This document shows positions 17,636 to 26,311 of a stretch of 64,000 nt of DNA, one piece after another (position 1 is the first letter of the stretch; every line of letters starts with the position of its first letter). The position numbers were made by a program, and so were the translations under genes. The DNA lies in assembly GCF_036503815.1 (NCBI RefSeq), contig NZ_AP027764.1:248001-312000 (forward strand). Direction: 5' to 3'. Source of the stretch: Escherichia coli (lineage in GTDB: Bacteria; Pseudomonadota; Gammaproteobacteria; Enterobacterales; Enterobacteriaceae). The notes below the pieces were generated by a model. That model was not told the origin of the DNA and did no database searches. It saw only the letters and a list, made by a program, of their open reading frames with translations.

Positions 17636-17956
17636 ATGCAATTGGAAGAGGTCGCTAAGGCACTGAAAGAGTTAGGTCATCCGACCCGTTTGTTCATATT
17701 TAAGCATCTGGTCAAAGCGGGGGAACAAGGTTTGCCGGTCGGTGAGTTGCAAAAGCAGCTTGGGATACCCGGCTCTACACTCAGTCACCATATTTCAGCA
17801 CTGGTATCGGTAGGGTTGGTCAAACAAAACCGTGAGAGTCGGACGCTGATGTGTGTTTCGCAATACGCAATGCTGGAAGCGATAATTGAATTTTTACGTG
17901 AGGAGTGCTGCGTAAACAGCAAAACAGATGGCGAAGGAGCCACGAAGAACAAATAA
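17636..17956 (+). CDS. ArsR-family metalloregulator (C-terminal Cys-Cys type)
   Basis: A 106-residue winged-helix repressor. The HTH region includes LQKQLGIPGSTLSHHISALV (about 45-64) and the wing follows. Instead of the CVC motif in the DNA-binding helix of chromosomal ArsR, it has a Cys-Cys pair in the C-terminal helix (REECCVNSK, about residues 92-93), a metalloid site placement known in other ArsR proteins. A GAGGGGGT ribosome-binding site precedes the ATG. It is divergent from the permease gene and likely represses it until As(III)/Sb(III) or a methylated arsenical binds. Confidence 0.88.
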   Translation: MQLEEVAKALKELGHPTRLFIFKHLVKAGEQGLPVGELQKQLGIPGSTLSHHISALVSVGLVKQNRESRTLMCVSQYAMLEAIIEFLREECCVNSKTDGEGATKNK

Positions 17957-17976
17957 GGGGGCATATCCCCCTATAG

Positions 17977-18402
17977 TTATTTCAGGCGTTTACCCGCTTC
18001 ATCAACCACTTTCTCGCCATCTTCCTTGGTGAACGCGCCTTGTTGCGCATCTGGCAGAATTTCCAGCACCACTTCTGAAGGGCGGCACAGACGAGTTCCC
18101 AGCGGCGTCACCACAATCGGGCGATTAATCAGAATCGGGTGCTGAAGCATAAAGTCGATTAACCGATCGTCAGTAAATTTATCTTCTGCAAGGCCCAGTT
18201 CCTCATACGGCTCGACGTTTTTACGCAACAGCGCGCGTACGGAAATCCCCATATCGGCAATGAGTTTGACCAGCTCATCGCGCGTTGGCGGTGTTTCCAG
18301 ATAATAGATAATGGTCGGTTCTGTGCCGCTGTTGCGGATCATCTCCAGCGTATTTCGCGACGTGCCGCAGGCCGGGTTGTGATAAATGGTAATGTTGCTC
18401 AT
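17977..18402 (-). CDS. arsC: Arsenate reductase ArsC (glutaredoxin-dependent)
   Basis: A 141-residue enzyme reducing As(V) to As(III) with glutathione and glutaredoxin. It begins MSNITIYHNPACGTSRN with catalytic Cys12; basic residues around RLCRPSE (near 94 and 107) complete the arsenate site. It is the last gene of arsRBC, 12 bp after arsB. Confidence 0.97.
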   Translation of the reverse strand: MSNITIYHNPACGTSRNTLEMIRNSGTEPTIIYYLETPPTRDELVKLIADMGISVRALLRKNVEPYEELGLAEDKFTDDRLIDFMLQHPILINRPIVVTPLGTRLCRPSEVVLEILPDAQQGAFTKEDGEKVVDEAGKRLK

Positions 18403-18414
18403 ATCAATATCTCA

Positions 18415-19704
18415 TTACAAAGTGAAAGAGAGACGTAGCGCCAGCGCAGCCAGCGTCACAAACAGCACCGGCAGGGTCATGATAATCCCTGTACGGAAGT
18501 AATATCCCCAGCTGATAGTCATATTCTTCTGCGAAAGTACGTGCAGCCAGAGCAGCGTCGCCAGACTACCAATCGGGGTGATTTTCGGTCCCAAATCGCA
18601 GCCAATCACGTTGGCATAAACCATCGCTTCTTGGATGACACCAGACGCCGTGCTGCCATCAATGGACAACGCGCCAACCAGTACCGTCGGCATATTGTTC
18701 ATAATAGAAGAGAGGAACGCAGTGAGGAATCCGGTGCCGAGCGTCGCCGCCCACAGGCCGTGATCCGCCAGCACGTTGAGTACTCCAGAAAGATATTCCG
18801 TTAGTCCGGCATTGCGCAGGCCGTAAACCACCAGATACATGCCGAGCGAGAAGATGACAATCTGCCAGGGGGCACCGCGCAGCACTTTACCCGTATTAAT
18901 CGCATGACCGCGTTTAGCGACGGCAAATAATATCAGCGCGTCTACTGCCGCAATGGCGCTTACCGGAATGCCGAGCGGTTCCAGGACGAAAAATCCCACC
19001 AGCAGAAGCAGTAAAACAACCCAGCCAGTTTTGAACGTCGCAGGATCTTTAATCGCATCTGCGGGAGATTTTAGCAGCGCCATGTCGTAGTTCTGCGGAA
19101 TATCTTTGCGGAAATAGAGATGCAACATCACCAGGGTAGCCAGTATTGCAGCGATATCCACCGGCACCATCACCGAGGCATATTCGCGAAAGCCGAGACT
19201 AAAGAAATCTGCCGAAACGATATTCACCAGATTGGAGACAATAAGCGGCAGGCTGGCGGTATCGGCAATGAATCCGGCCGCCATAACAAACGCCAGCGTA
19301 GTGCCTTTGCTGAACCCTAAAGCCAGCAGCATGGCGATGACAATCGGCGTCAAAATAAGCGCCGCGCCATCATTGGCAAACAGGGCCGCAACGGTAGCAC
19401 CGAGCAGGACAATCCAGGTAAACAGCAAGCGACCGCGCCCATTGCCCCAGCGTGAGACGTGCAGCGCCGCCCATTCAAAAAAGCCGGACTCATCCAGCAG
19501 CAAGCTGATGATAATGACGGCTATAAACGCCGCCGTCGCGTTCCAGACGATATTCCACACCACCGGAATATCGCCCGGATGGACCACGCCAGTAACTAAC
19601 GCCAGTACGGCGCCCAGTGTCGCACTCCAGCCGATGCCTAAACCTTTCGGCTGCCAGATAACCAATACGATGGTCAGGACAAAGATAGCGCCCGCCAGTA
19701 ACAT
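18415..19704 (-). CDS. arsB: Arsenite/antimonite efflux permease ArsB
   Basis: A 429-residue inner-membrane antiporter of the ArsB/NhaD class with about 12 transmembrane helices and the family stretches FANDGAALILTPI and LSSIMNNMPTVLVGALSID. It exports As(III) made by ArsC. The ATG of MLLAGAIFVLT is used, as in K-12: AGGAGG lies just upstream and overlaps an earlier in-frame ATG. It lies between arsR (54 bp) and arsC (12 bp). Confidence 0.96.
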   Translation of the reverse strand: MLLAGAIFVLTIVLVIWQPKGLGIGWSATLGAVLALVTGVVHPGDIPVVWNIVWNATAAFIAVIIISLLLDESGFFEWAALHVSRWGNGRGRLLFTWIVLLGATVAALFANDGAALILTPIVIAMLLALGFSKGTTLAFVMAAGFIADTASLPLIVSNLVNIVSADFFSLGFREYASVMVPVDIAAILATLVMLHLYFRKDIPQNYDMALLKSPADAIKDPATFKTGWVVLLLLLVGFFVLEPLGIPVSAIAAVDALILFAVAKRGHAINTGKVLRGAPWQIVIFSLGMYLVVYGLRNAGLTEYLSGVLNVLADHGLWAATLGTGFLTAFLSSIMNNMPTVLVGALSIDGSTASGVIQEAMVYANVIGCDLGPKITPIGSLATLLWLHVLSQKNMTISWGYYFRTGIIMTLPVLFVTLAALALRLSFTL

Positions 19705-19758
19705 CATGCCTCCTGGATAAAACACATTCGAATATTCATATGTGTTTAGATAAATTTT

Positions 19759-20112
19759 TTAACTACAAATATTCTTACTGTCTGCGGAACAATTTTGTCT
19801 GGCGAGGTTACGGACAATCATCTGAACCTTTTCCTGTTCGCTTCGCCAGGCCTGCTCAATAATTTTCGCCGCCCATGCTGGAATATGCGGCGATAAACGG
19901 TAATGAACCCACTTTCCTTGCTTGCGGTCCAGCAATAGCCCACTTTCACGCAGTAATGCCAGATGGCGGGAGATCTTGGGCTGCGACTGATCGAGGGCAG
20001 TGCACAGATCGCAGACGCATAACTCTCCCAGTTCGCTGAGCAGTAAAACGATGCCCAGACGGGTTTTATCGGCAAGAATTTTGAAGAGTTGGATGGGTAA
20101 CAGAAATGACAT
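19759..20112 (-). CDS. arsR: Arsenical resistance operon repressor ArsR
   Basis: A 117-residue ArsR/SmtB repressor. The metalloid-binding cysteines are in the recognition-helix motif ELCVCDLCTAL (Cys32, Cys34, with Cys37), followed by the HTH QSQPKISRHLALLRESGLL. It represses arsRBC and is released by As(III)/Sb(III). GGAG lies six bases before the ATG. A clear operator lies 45 bp upstream of the start. Confidence 0.97.
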   Translation of the reverse strand: MSFLLPIQLFKILADKTRLGIVLLLSELGELCVCDLCTALDQSQPKISRHLALLRESGLLLDRKQGKWVHYRLSPHIPAWAAKIIEQAWRSEQEKVQMIVRNLARQNCSADSKNICS

Positions 20113-20157
20113 ATTGCGCTCCTGATTGTTGCACTTAGTGTCTCTCTTCGAAGCGGA

Positions 20158-20181
20158 TAAGTCAAAAACATATATGACTTA
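20158..20181 (-). promoter_or_regulatory. arsR operator
   Basis: Dyad TAAGTCA (20158-20164) and TGACTTA (20175-20181) separated by ten bases, overlapping the promoter zone of arsRBC. It matches the known position and half-sites of the E. coli ArsR binding region. Confidence 0.8.
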
Positions 20182-20263
20182 ACGAATATGTAAGTGTAGA
20201 GAAAGGTATAGGTGTGAATTAAGCGTTGGGTGTTCATTTGAAAGGAAGTCTGAATCAGGATGT

Positions 20264-20346
20264 AAAAAAACCGACTTTGCGTCGGTTTTTTTACTCTTCA
20301 GCCAGAGTTGGTGGCTCTGGCTGGAGTGAGAATGCCCACATCTAAC
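20264..20346 (-). ncRNA. agr-type antisense sRNA (copy nearer arsR)
   Basis: About 83 nt on the minus strand, ending in a terminator stem ACCGAC / GTCGGT flanked by A7/T7 (20263-20293). It is closely repeated at 20498-20581 and its 5' part matches the dinQ leader (20748-20780). This is the arrangement of agrA and agrB in K-12, RNAs of about 84 nt that include the antisense repressor of dinQ; I do not assign which copy is agrA or agrB. Confidence 0.7.
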
Positions 20347-20377
20347 GGTTCAATACTATTAGCCAGTGGCTAACATT

Positions 20378-20484
20378 GCAAGCGTTAGCGATTTCTTCAG
20401 CTGGCGAAGGGACAGTTTGCTATACATGGTGGTGAAAGAGGATTGATATACTTTCATCGGGTCGCTGCCGTACCAAGCCTTGTC
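20378..20484 (-). pseudogene. Decayed fragment of gor between the agr copies
   Basis: On the minus strand this encodes WYGSDPMKVYQSSFTTMYSK, clearly related to QYGDDQVKVYKSSFTAMYTA in the C-terminal part of Gor encoded at about 21190-21270 in this window. The nucleotide match (core GGTGAAAGAGGATT.TATACTTTCA) covers roughly 100 bp with scattered substitutions. It is far too short to be functional, and looks like an old partial duplication that accompanied the agr repeats. Confidence 0.7.
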
Positions 20485-20497
20485 CGAATCCGGACGT

Positions 20498-20581
20498 AAA
20501 AAAACCGACTTCGCGTCGGTTTTTTTACTCTTCAGCCCTGAGTTGGTGGCTCTGGCTGGAGTGAGATAGCCATCATCTAAC
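20498..20581 (-). ncRNA. agr-type antisense sRNA (copy nearer dinQ)
   Basis: An 84-nt minus-strand unit repeating the 20264-20346 copy, with the same A7/T7-flanked terminator (20497-20527). The 5' segment, on the plus strand reading CTCTGGCTGGAGTGAGATAG, differs by only one base from the dinQ leader at 20749-20768, so the transcript can pair with dinQ mRNA over about 30 nt. This matches agrA/agrB of K-12. Confidence 0.75.
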
Positions 20582-20645
20582 ACATCAATGCTAATACCAT
20601 ACTGAAACTATTGCAAGGACGTGCTGGTTTTATAACCCGCAAGTA

Positions 20646-20661
20646 CTGTATGATTATCCAG
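20646..20661 (+). promoter_or_regulatory. LexA box of dinQ
   Basis: CTGTATGATTATCCAG has the CTGT-N8-(A/C)CAG form of an SOS box, about 200 bp before the dinQ start, consistent with dinQ being DNA-damage inducible in K-12. Confidence 0.75.
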
Positions 20662-20854
20662 TTGGCTCTGAGGCATTTTCACTCTGGCAATGCGCATAAA
20701 CGCTTTCAAAGTCCTGATCAGTGGTACGGGTGGTGCCGTTAACTGATGCTCTGGCCGGAGTGAGATAGTCGTCATCTAACAATGAGGCATGCGCCGTGAC
20801 AGGCAGTGGATGAGTAAGCGGATGCATTCTCACTCCATCGCATGGAGAAAACGG

Positions 20855-20938
20855 GTGATTGATAAAGCAATCATCGTTCTTGGGGCGTTAATTGCGCTGC
20901 TGGAACTGATCCGCTTCCTGCTTCAGCTTCTGAACTGA
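20855..20938 (+). CDS. dinQ: DinQ, 27-residue SOS-induced membrane toxin
   Basis: A GTG start gives a peptide of 27 residues beginning MIDKAIIVLGALIALLELIR and ending LLQLLN, identical to DinQ of K-12 as I know it. It is a single hydrophobic helix that inserts in the inner membrane and lowers membrane potential when overproduced. GGAG lies seven bases upstream of the GTG. A long structured leader (from about 20690) contains the region complementary to the agr RNAs, which restrict its translation. A LexA box lies further upstream. Confidence 0.92.
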   Translation: MIDKAIIVLGALIALLELIRFLLQLLN

Positions 20939-20954
20939 TAGCGGAAACGTAACT

Positions 20955-20985
20955 AAGGGCAAAGAGCACACCACTCTTTGCCCTT
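20955..20985. terminator. Shared terminator of dinQ and gor
   Basis: A 12-bp perfect stem AAGGGCAAAGAG / CTCTTTGCCCTT with a 7-nt loop between the convergent ends of dinQ (plus) and gor (minus), with AT-rich flanks on both sides. Confidence 0.75.
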
Positions 20986-20991
20986 TAACAT

Positions 20992-22344
20992 TTAACGCAT
21001 GGTAACGAACTCTTCTGCCGCCGTTGGGTGAATGGCGACGGTATTGTCGAAGTCTTTTTTGGTTGCGCCCATCTTCAGCGCCACCGCGAAGCCCTGCAAC
21101 ATTTCATCCATACCAAAGCCAATGCCATGAATACCGACAATCTTCTCTTCCGGTCCAACGCACACCAGCTTCATGCGGCACGGCTGGCGGTGAGTGGTGA
21201 CGGCGGTATACATCGCGGTGAAAGAGGATTTATACACTTTCACCTGATCGTCGCCGTATTGCTCGCGCGCCTGCGGTTCCGTTAAACCAACAGTCCCAAT
21301 CGGCGGATGGCTGAAGACCACGGTCGGAATGTTGCTGTAATCCAGATGCTCATCCGGCTTGTTATTAAACAGGCGTTCAGAGAGACGGCGACCCGCTGCA
21401 ACTGCCACCGGTGTCAGTTCCACTGCACCCGTGTTATCGCCCACCGCGTAAATACCTTCAACGCTGGTATTTTGATATTTATCGACGACGATATAACCTT
21501 TTTCGTTGGTTTTTACGCCAGCGGCTTCGAGGTTAATGTTGTCATTGGCAGGCTCGCGACCAATCGCCCAAATCAGGCAATCCACCGTTTCACTGCGACC
21601 ATCTTCCAGCTCCAGCGTCAGGCTGCCGTCGGCATTTTTCACCACCGCTTTCGGGATGGCGTTGGTATGCAACTGTGGGCCTTCGGCGTTCATCACTTCG
21701 ACCAGCGTTTCAGAGATCATCGGGTCGAAGCTGCGCAGCGGCGCATGTTTACGAACAAACAGATGCGTTTTCGCGCCGAGGCCGTTAATCACGCCCGCCA
21801 GTTCAACGGCAATGTAACCTGCGCCAACAACCGCCACGCGCTCTGGTAAAGCAGGCAGGGCGAAGAAGCCATCGGAATCAATACCGTATTCCACGCCTGG
21901 AATATCCGGGTGGCTCGGACGACCGCCGGTGGCGATCAGGATATGATCGGCCGTGATGGTTTCGCCGTTTACTTCAATGGTTTTGGCATCAACGAAGCGG
22001 GCAAAGCCTTTGATTACATCAACGTTATTTTTACCGAGCACGTTTTCATAGGAAGTATGAATACGGTCGATATAGGCGGTACGGCTGGCGATCAACGTTT
22101 CCCAGTTGAATTTATTGATGGTGGTATCAAAGCCATAATCCGGGCCGTACATGTGGATCGCTTCACGGATTTGCGCCGCGTGCCACATCACTTTTTTCGG
22201 CACGCAGCCAACATTCACGCAGGTGCCGCCCAGTTCTTTGGCTTCAATCAGCGCGCATTTCTGACCGTACATAGCCGCGCGGTTGATGGAGGCGATACCG
22301 CCGCTGCCGCCGCCGATGGCGATGTAATCATAGTGTTTAGTCAT
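20992..22344 (-). CDS. gor: Glutathione reductase Gor
   Basis: A 450-residue cytoplasmic FAD-dependent pyridine nucleotide-disulfide oxidoreductase that reduces GSSG with NADPH. It has an N-terminal FAD-binding GGGSGGIASINRA, redox-active disulfide GGTCVNVGCVPKK (Cys42/Cys47), NADPH-binding GAGYIAVELAG, and the C-terminal interface segment ending GFAVALKMGATKKDFDNTVA with the active-site HPTAAEE histidine. Length and sequence are normal. It supports ArsC indirectly by keeping glutathione reduced, and sits next to the ars operon as in K-12. Confidence 0.98.
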   Translation of the reverse strand: MTKHYDYIAIGGGSGGIASINRAAMYGQKCALIEAKELGGTCVNVGCVPKKVMWHAAQIREAIHMYGPDYGFDTTINKFNWETLIASRTAYIDRIHTSYENVLGKNNVDVIKGFARFVDAKTIEVNGETITADHILIATGGRPSHPDIPGVEYGIDSDGFFALPALPERVAVVGAGYIAVELAGVINGLGAKTHLFVRKHAPLRSFDPMISETLVEVMNAEGPQLHTNAIPKAVVKNADGSLTLELEDGRSETVDCLIWAIGREPANDNINLEAAGVKTNEKGYIVVDKYQNTSVEGIYAVGDNTGAVELTPVAVAAGRRLSERLFNNKPDEHLDYSNIPTVVFSHPPIGTVGLTEPQAREQYGDDQVKVYKSSFTAMYTAVTTHRQPCRMKLVCVGPEEKIVGIHGIGFGMDEMLQGFAVALKMGATKKDFDNTVAIHPTAAEEFVTMR

Positions 22345-22415
22345 GACATATTGTCCTTATCGTTGATTACCGCGATTGTAGCGCGAGACGTAATAGGTGC
22401 CAGCAATGGCTGCAA

Positions 22416-23258
22416 TTACTCTGGCACGATCCAGCTTACGGCGGCATGCCCGGTGCCAGCCGGAACCAGTTTGCTATGCAACCACGGCAACACGTTATTC
22501 ATCTGCTGTTCCAGCTTCCACGGCGGGTTAATCACAATCATGCCGGAAGCGGTCATGCCACGGCGATCGCTGTCTGGCAATACCGCCAGTTCAATTTGCA
22601 TAATCTTGCGAATACCGGTCGCTTCCAGATCGTGGATCATGCGCTTGATTTGCTGACGCAGCACCACTGGATACCACAGCGCGTAGACGCCTGTGGCAAA
22701 ACGTTTATACCCCTCGTTAATGCCGCTGACCACCGCCTGATAGTCGGTTTTCATTTCATACGGCGGGTCGATAAGGATTAAACCACGGCGAGAAACCGGC
22801 GGCAGCTTGGCTTTAAGCTGCTGGAAACCGTCGGCTTTTTCCACGCGCGCACGGCTGTCTTTCTGAAATTCAGAGCGCAGCAACGGGTAATCGCTCGGGT
22901 GCAGCTCGGTCAGTTGCAGACTGTCCTGCTCGCGCAGTAGCTGGCGAGCAATCAACGGCGAACCTGGGTAGTAACGTAACTGCCCGCTACGGTTAAAATG
23001 TTCCACCACGCTGATGTACGGTTCCAGCTCCGCAGGCAGATCGTCCTGCTGCCAGATACGGGCGATACCTTCGAGATATTCGCCGGTACGCTCGGCATGT
23101 TCACTGCCTAACTGATAACGTCCCGCACCCGCGTGGGTATCCAGATAGAGAAACGGTTTATCTTTCTCTTTCAGCGACTCGATGATCAGGCTCTGAACGG
23201 TATGTTTAAGGACGTCGGCGTGGTTGCCAGCGTGAAAGCTGTGGCGATAACTGAGCAT
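22416..23258 (-). CDS. rlmJ: 23S rRNA (adenine-2030-N6)-methyltransferase RlmJ
   Basis: A 280-residue SAM-dependent methyltransferase with the catalytic DPPY motif (LILIDPPYEMKTDY). It begins MLSYRHSFHAGNHADVLKH, with an N-terminal SAM-contact DTHAGAGRY. The start at 23258 gives the accepted length; the frame extends 17 codons upstream without better signals. It is followed by gor in the same direction after 71 bp and is divergent from prlC. Confidence 0.95.
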   Translation of the reverse strand: MLSYRHSFHAGNHADVLKHTVQSLIIESLKEKDKPFLYLDTHAGAGRYQLGSEHAERTGEYLEGIARIWQQDDLPAELEPYISVVEHFNRSGQLRYYPGSPLIARQLLREQDSLQLTELHPSDYPLLRSEFQKDSRARVEKADGFQQLKAKLPPVSRRGLILIDPPYEMKTDYQAVVSGINEGYKRFATGVYALWYPVVLRQQIKRMIHDLEATGIRKIMQIELAVLPDSDRRGMTASGMIVINPPWKLEQQMNNVLPWLHSKLVPAGTGHAAVSWIVPE

Positions 23259-23460
23259 GGGTAAAGGTGTTCCGGTAAGTAAAAATCGGCCCGTATTCGG
23301 GGCGCACAAAAGCCTATCAGGACAGTATACCGAAAAGAGGCCGTCGCCGCGAAAGCGTAACGTTTCTCATTGAAATTCACTACACTTAACCCCATGCTAC
23401 ACACATTATGTAAAGCGCCTGTTGAGCGCTTCCTTAACCTCTTTAACCAGGACTGCGCTA

Positions 23461-25503
23461 ATGACGAATCCGTTACTGACTCCCTTTGAATTGCCTCCGT
23501 TTTCTAAAATTCTCCCGGAACATGTCGTTCCAGCCGTGACGAAGGCATTGAATGACTGCCGTGAAAATGTGGAGCGCGTAGTAGCGCAAGGGGCACCGTA
23601 CACCTGGGAAAATCTCTGCCAGCCGCTGGCGGAAGTGGACGATGTGTTGGGGCGTATCTTCTCCCCGGTCAGCCACCTGAACTCGGTGAAAAATAGCCCG
23701 GAACTGCGTGAAGCCTACGAACAAACCCTGCCGCTGCTGTCAGAATACAGCACCTGGGTAGGGCAACATGAAGGGCTGTATAAAGCGTACCGCGATCTGC
23801 GCGATGGCGATCATTACGCCACGCTGAATACGGCGCAGAAGAAAGCGGTTGATAACGCCCTGCGTGATTTTGAACTCTCTGGCATCGGTCTGCCGAAAGA
23901 GAAACAGCAACGCTACGGCGAAATTGCTACCCGTCTTTCCGAACTGGGCAACCAGTACAGCAACAACGTCCTTGATGCGACGATGGGCTGGACCAAACTC
24001 GTTACCGACGAAGCGGAACTGGCGGGTATGCCAGAAAGCGCGCTGGCAGCGGCAAAAGCCCAGGCCGAAGCGAAAGAACTGGAGGGCTACTTGCTGACGC
24101 TGGATATCCCAAGCTATTTGCCGGTAATGACCTACTGCGACAACCAGGCCTTGCGTGAAGAGATGTATCGCGCTTACAGCACTCGCGCTTCCGATCAAGG
24201 CCCGAACGCCGGTAAGTGGGATAACAGCAAGGTGATGGAAGAGATCCTCGCGCTGCGTCACGAACTGGCGCAACTGCTGGGCTTTGAAAACTACGCCTTT
24301 AAATCCCTTGCCACTAAAATGGCAGAAAACCCGCAGCAGGTGCTTGATTTCTTAACCGATCTGGCAAAACGCGCCCGTCCGCAGGGTGAAAAAGAGCTGG
24401 CACAGCTGCGCACCTTCGCCAAAGCCGAATTTGACGTCGATGAGTTGCAGCCGTGGGATATTGCGTACTACAGCGAAAAACAGAAACAGCACCTCTACAG
24501 CATCAGCGACGAACAGCTGCGTCCGTACTTCCCGGAAAACAAAGCGGTTAACGGCTTGTTTGAAGTGGTGAAACGTATTTACGGCATCACCGCTAAAGAG
24601 CGCAAAGATGTTGATGTCTGGCATCCGGATGTCCGTTTCTTCGAACTGTATGACGAGAACAACGAACTGCGCGGCAGCTTCTACCTCGACCTCTATGCCC
24701 GTGAGAACAAGCGCGGCGGGGCGTGGATGGATGACTGCGTAGGCCAGATGCGTAAAGCCGACGGTTCGCTGCAAAAACCGGTCGCTTACCTGACATGTAA
24801 CTTCAACCGCCCGGTGAATGGTAAACCGGCGCTGTTTACGCATGACGAAGTAATCACGCTGTTCCACGAGTTCGGTCATGGTCTGCATCATATGCTGACC
24901 CGCATTGAAACCGCCGGTGTATCCGGGATCAGCGGGGTACCGTGGGATGCGGTCGAACTGCCGAGCCAGTTTATGGAAAACTGGTGCTGGGAGCCGGAGG
25001 CGCTGGCGTTTATCTCCGGTCACTATGAGACTGGCGAACCGCTGCCGAAAGAACTGTTGGATAAAATGCTGGCGGCGAAGAACTACCAGGCGGCGCTGTT
25101 TATTCTGCGTCAGCTGGAATTCGGCCTGTTCGATTTCCGTCTACATGCAGAATTCCGTCCGGATCAGGGGGCGAAAATCCTCGAAACTCTGGCAGAAATC
25201 AAAAAACTGGTTGCCGTGGTACCGTCTCCGTCCTGGGGCCGCTTCCCACATGCATTTAGCCACATCTTTGCTGGTGGTTATGCGGCAGGTTACTACAGCT
25301 ACCTGTGGGCCGATGTGCTGGCGGCAGATGCCTTCTCGCGTTTTGAGGAAGAGGGCATTTTCAACCGTGAAACCGGACAGTCGTTCCTCGACAACATTCT
25401 GAGCCGTGGTGGTTCAGAAGAGCCGATGGATCTGTTCAAACGCTTCCGTGGTCGTGAACCGCAACTGGATGCGATGCTGGAGCATTACGGCATTAAGGGC
25501 TGA
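23461..25503 (+). CDS. prlC: Oligopeptidase A PrlC
   Basis: A 680-residue cytoplasmic M3-family zinc metallopeptidase that degrades short peptides and signal peptides. The zinc site is LFHEFGHGLHHML, with the downstream ligand glutamate in ENWCWEPEAL. The ATG of MTNPLLTPFELPP is used, giving the accepted length; upstream ATG 23422 lacks a ribosome-binding site. rsmJ follows after 7 bp in the same direction. The promoter region is shared with divergent rlmJ. Confidence 0.97.
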   Translation: MTNPLLTPFELPPFSKILPEHVVPAVTKALNDCRENVERVVAQGAPYTWENLCQPLAEVDDVLGRIFSPVSHLNSVKNSPELREAYEQTLPLLSEYSTWVGQHEGLYKAYRDLRDGDHYATLNTAQKKAVDNALRDFELSGIGLPKEKQQRYGEIATRLSELGNQYSNNVLDATMGWTKLVTDEAELAGMPESALAAAKAQAEAKELEGYLLTLDIPSYLPVMTYCDNQALREEMYRAYSTRASDQGPNAGKWDNSKVMEEILALRHELAQLLGFENYAFKSLATKMAENPQQVLDFLTDLAKRARPQGEKELAQLRTFAKAEFDVDELQPWDIAYYSEKQKQHLYSISDEQLRPYFPENKAVNGLFEVVKRIYGITAKERKDVDVWHPDVRFFELYDENNELRGSFYLDLYARENKRGGAWMDDCVGQMRKADGSLQKPVAYLTCNFNRPVNGKPALFTHDEVITLFHEFGHGLHHMLTRIETAGVSGISGVPWDAVELPSQFMENWCWEPEALAFISGHYETGEPLPKELLDKMLAAKNYQAALFILRQLEFGLFDFRLHAEFRPDQGAKILETLAEIKKLVAVVPSPSWGRFPHAFSHIFAGGYAAGYYSYLWADVLAADAFSRFEEEGIFNRETGQSFLDNILSRGGSEEPMDLFKRFRGREPQLDAMLEHYGIKG

Positions 25504-25510
25504 TCATTCA

Positions 25511-26263
25511 GTGAAAATCTGCTTAATTGATGAAACAGGCACCGGAGACGGTGCCTTATCTGTTCTGGCGGCTCGCTGGGGGCTGGAGCACGATGAAGAC
25601 AACCTGATGGCGCTGGTGTTAACACCGGAGCATCTGGAACTGCGCAAGCGTGATGAGCCGAAGCTTGGTGGCATCTTTGTTGATTTTGTTGGCGGAGCGA
25701 TGGCGCACCGTCGCAAATTTGGCGGTGGACGCGGTGAGGCGGTGGCGAAAGCGGTGGGCATTAAAGGCGATTATCTCCCGGACGTGGTGGACGCTACCGC
25801 AGGACTGGGGCGCGATGCCTTTGTGCTGGCTTCGGTCGGCTGTCGTGTGCGGATGCTGGAGCGTAATCCAGTCGTTGCCGCGCTGCTCGACGACGGCCTG
25901 GCGCGTGGTTATGCGGATGCGGAAATCGGCGGCTGGTTGCAGGAGCGTTTACAGTTAATCCACGCCTCCAGCCTGACGGCGCTAACCGATATTACTCCCC
26001 GCCCGCAGGTGGTCTATCTCGACCCGATGTTCCCGCATAAGCAGAAAAGCGCGCTGGTGAAAAAAGAGATGCGCGTGTTCCAGTCGCTGGTGGGGCCGGA
26101 TCTCGACGCTGATGGATTGCTGGAGCCTGCACGCTTGCTGGCGACCAAACGCGTGGTGGTAAAGCGCCCGGACTACGCGCCACCGCTGGCGAATGTCGCC
26201 ACGCCAAACGCGGTAGTTACCAAAGGGCATCGCTTTGATATTTATGCAGGTACGCCGGTGTGA
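25511..26263 (+). CDS. rsmJ: 16S rRNA (guanine-1516-N2)-methyltransferase RsmJ
   Basis: A 250-residue SAM-dependent methyltransferase. The SAM-binding DATAGLGRDAFVLASVG (about 105-121) and catalytic DPMFPH (substituting for DPPY) are visible. GTG is the start, seven bases after the prlC stop, so the two genes probably form an operon. Length matches K-12 YhiQ. Confidence 0.95.
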   Translation: MKICLIDETGTGDGALSVLAARWGLEHDEDNLMALVLTPEHLELRKRDEPKLGGIFVDFVGGAMAHRRKFGGGRGEAVAKAVGIKGDYLPDVVDATAGLGRDAFVLASVGCRVRMLERNPVVAALLDDGLARGYADAEIGGWLQERLQLIHASSLTALTDITPRPQVVYLDPMFPHKQKSALVKKEMRVFQSLVGPDLDADGLLEPARLLATKRVVVKRPDYAPPLANVATPNAVVTKGHRFDIYAGTPV

Positions 26264-26271
26264 AAGTAAAG

Positions 26272-26295
26272 CAGGGTAGTGTTATTGCTACCCTG
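26272..26295. terminator. Bidirectional terminator between rsmJ and dtpB
   Basis: An 8-bp stem CAGGGTAG / CTACCCTG with an 8-nt loop between the convergent genes; no long T-tract on either side. Confidence 0.55.
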
Positions 26296-26311
26296 TGTTC
26301 TGCAAGAATAA

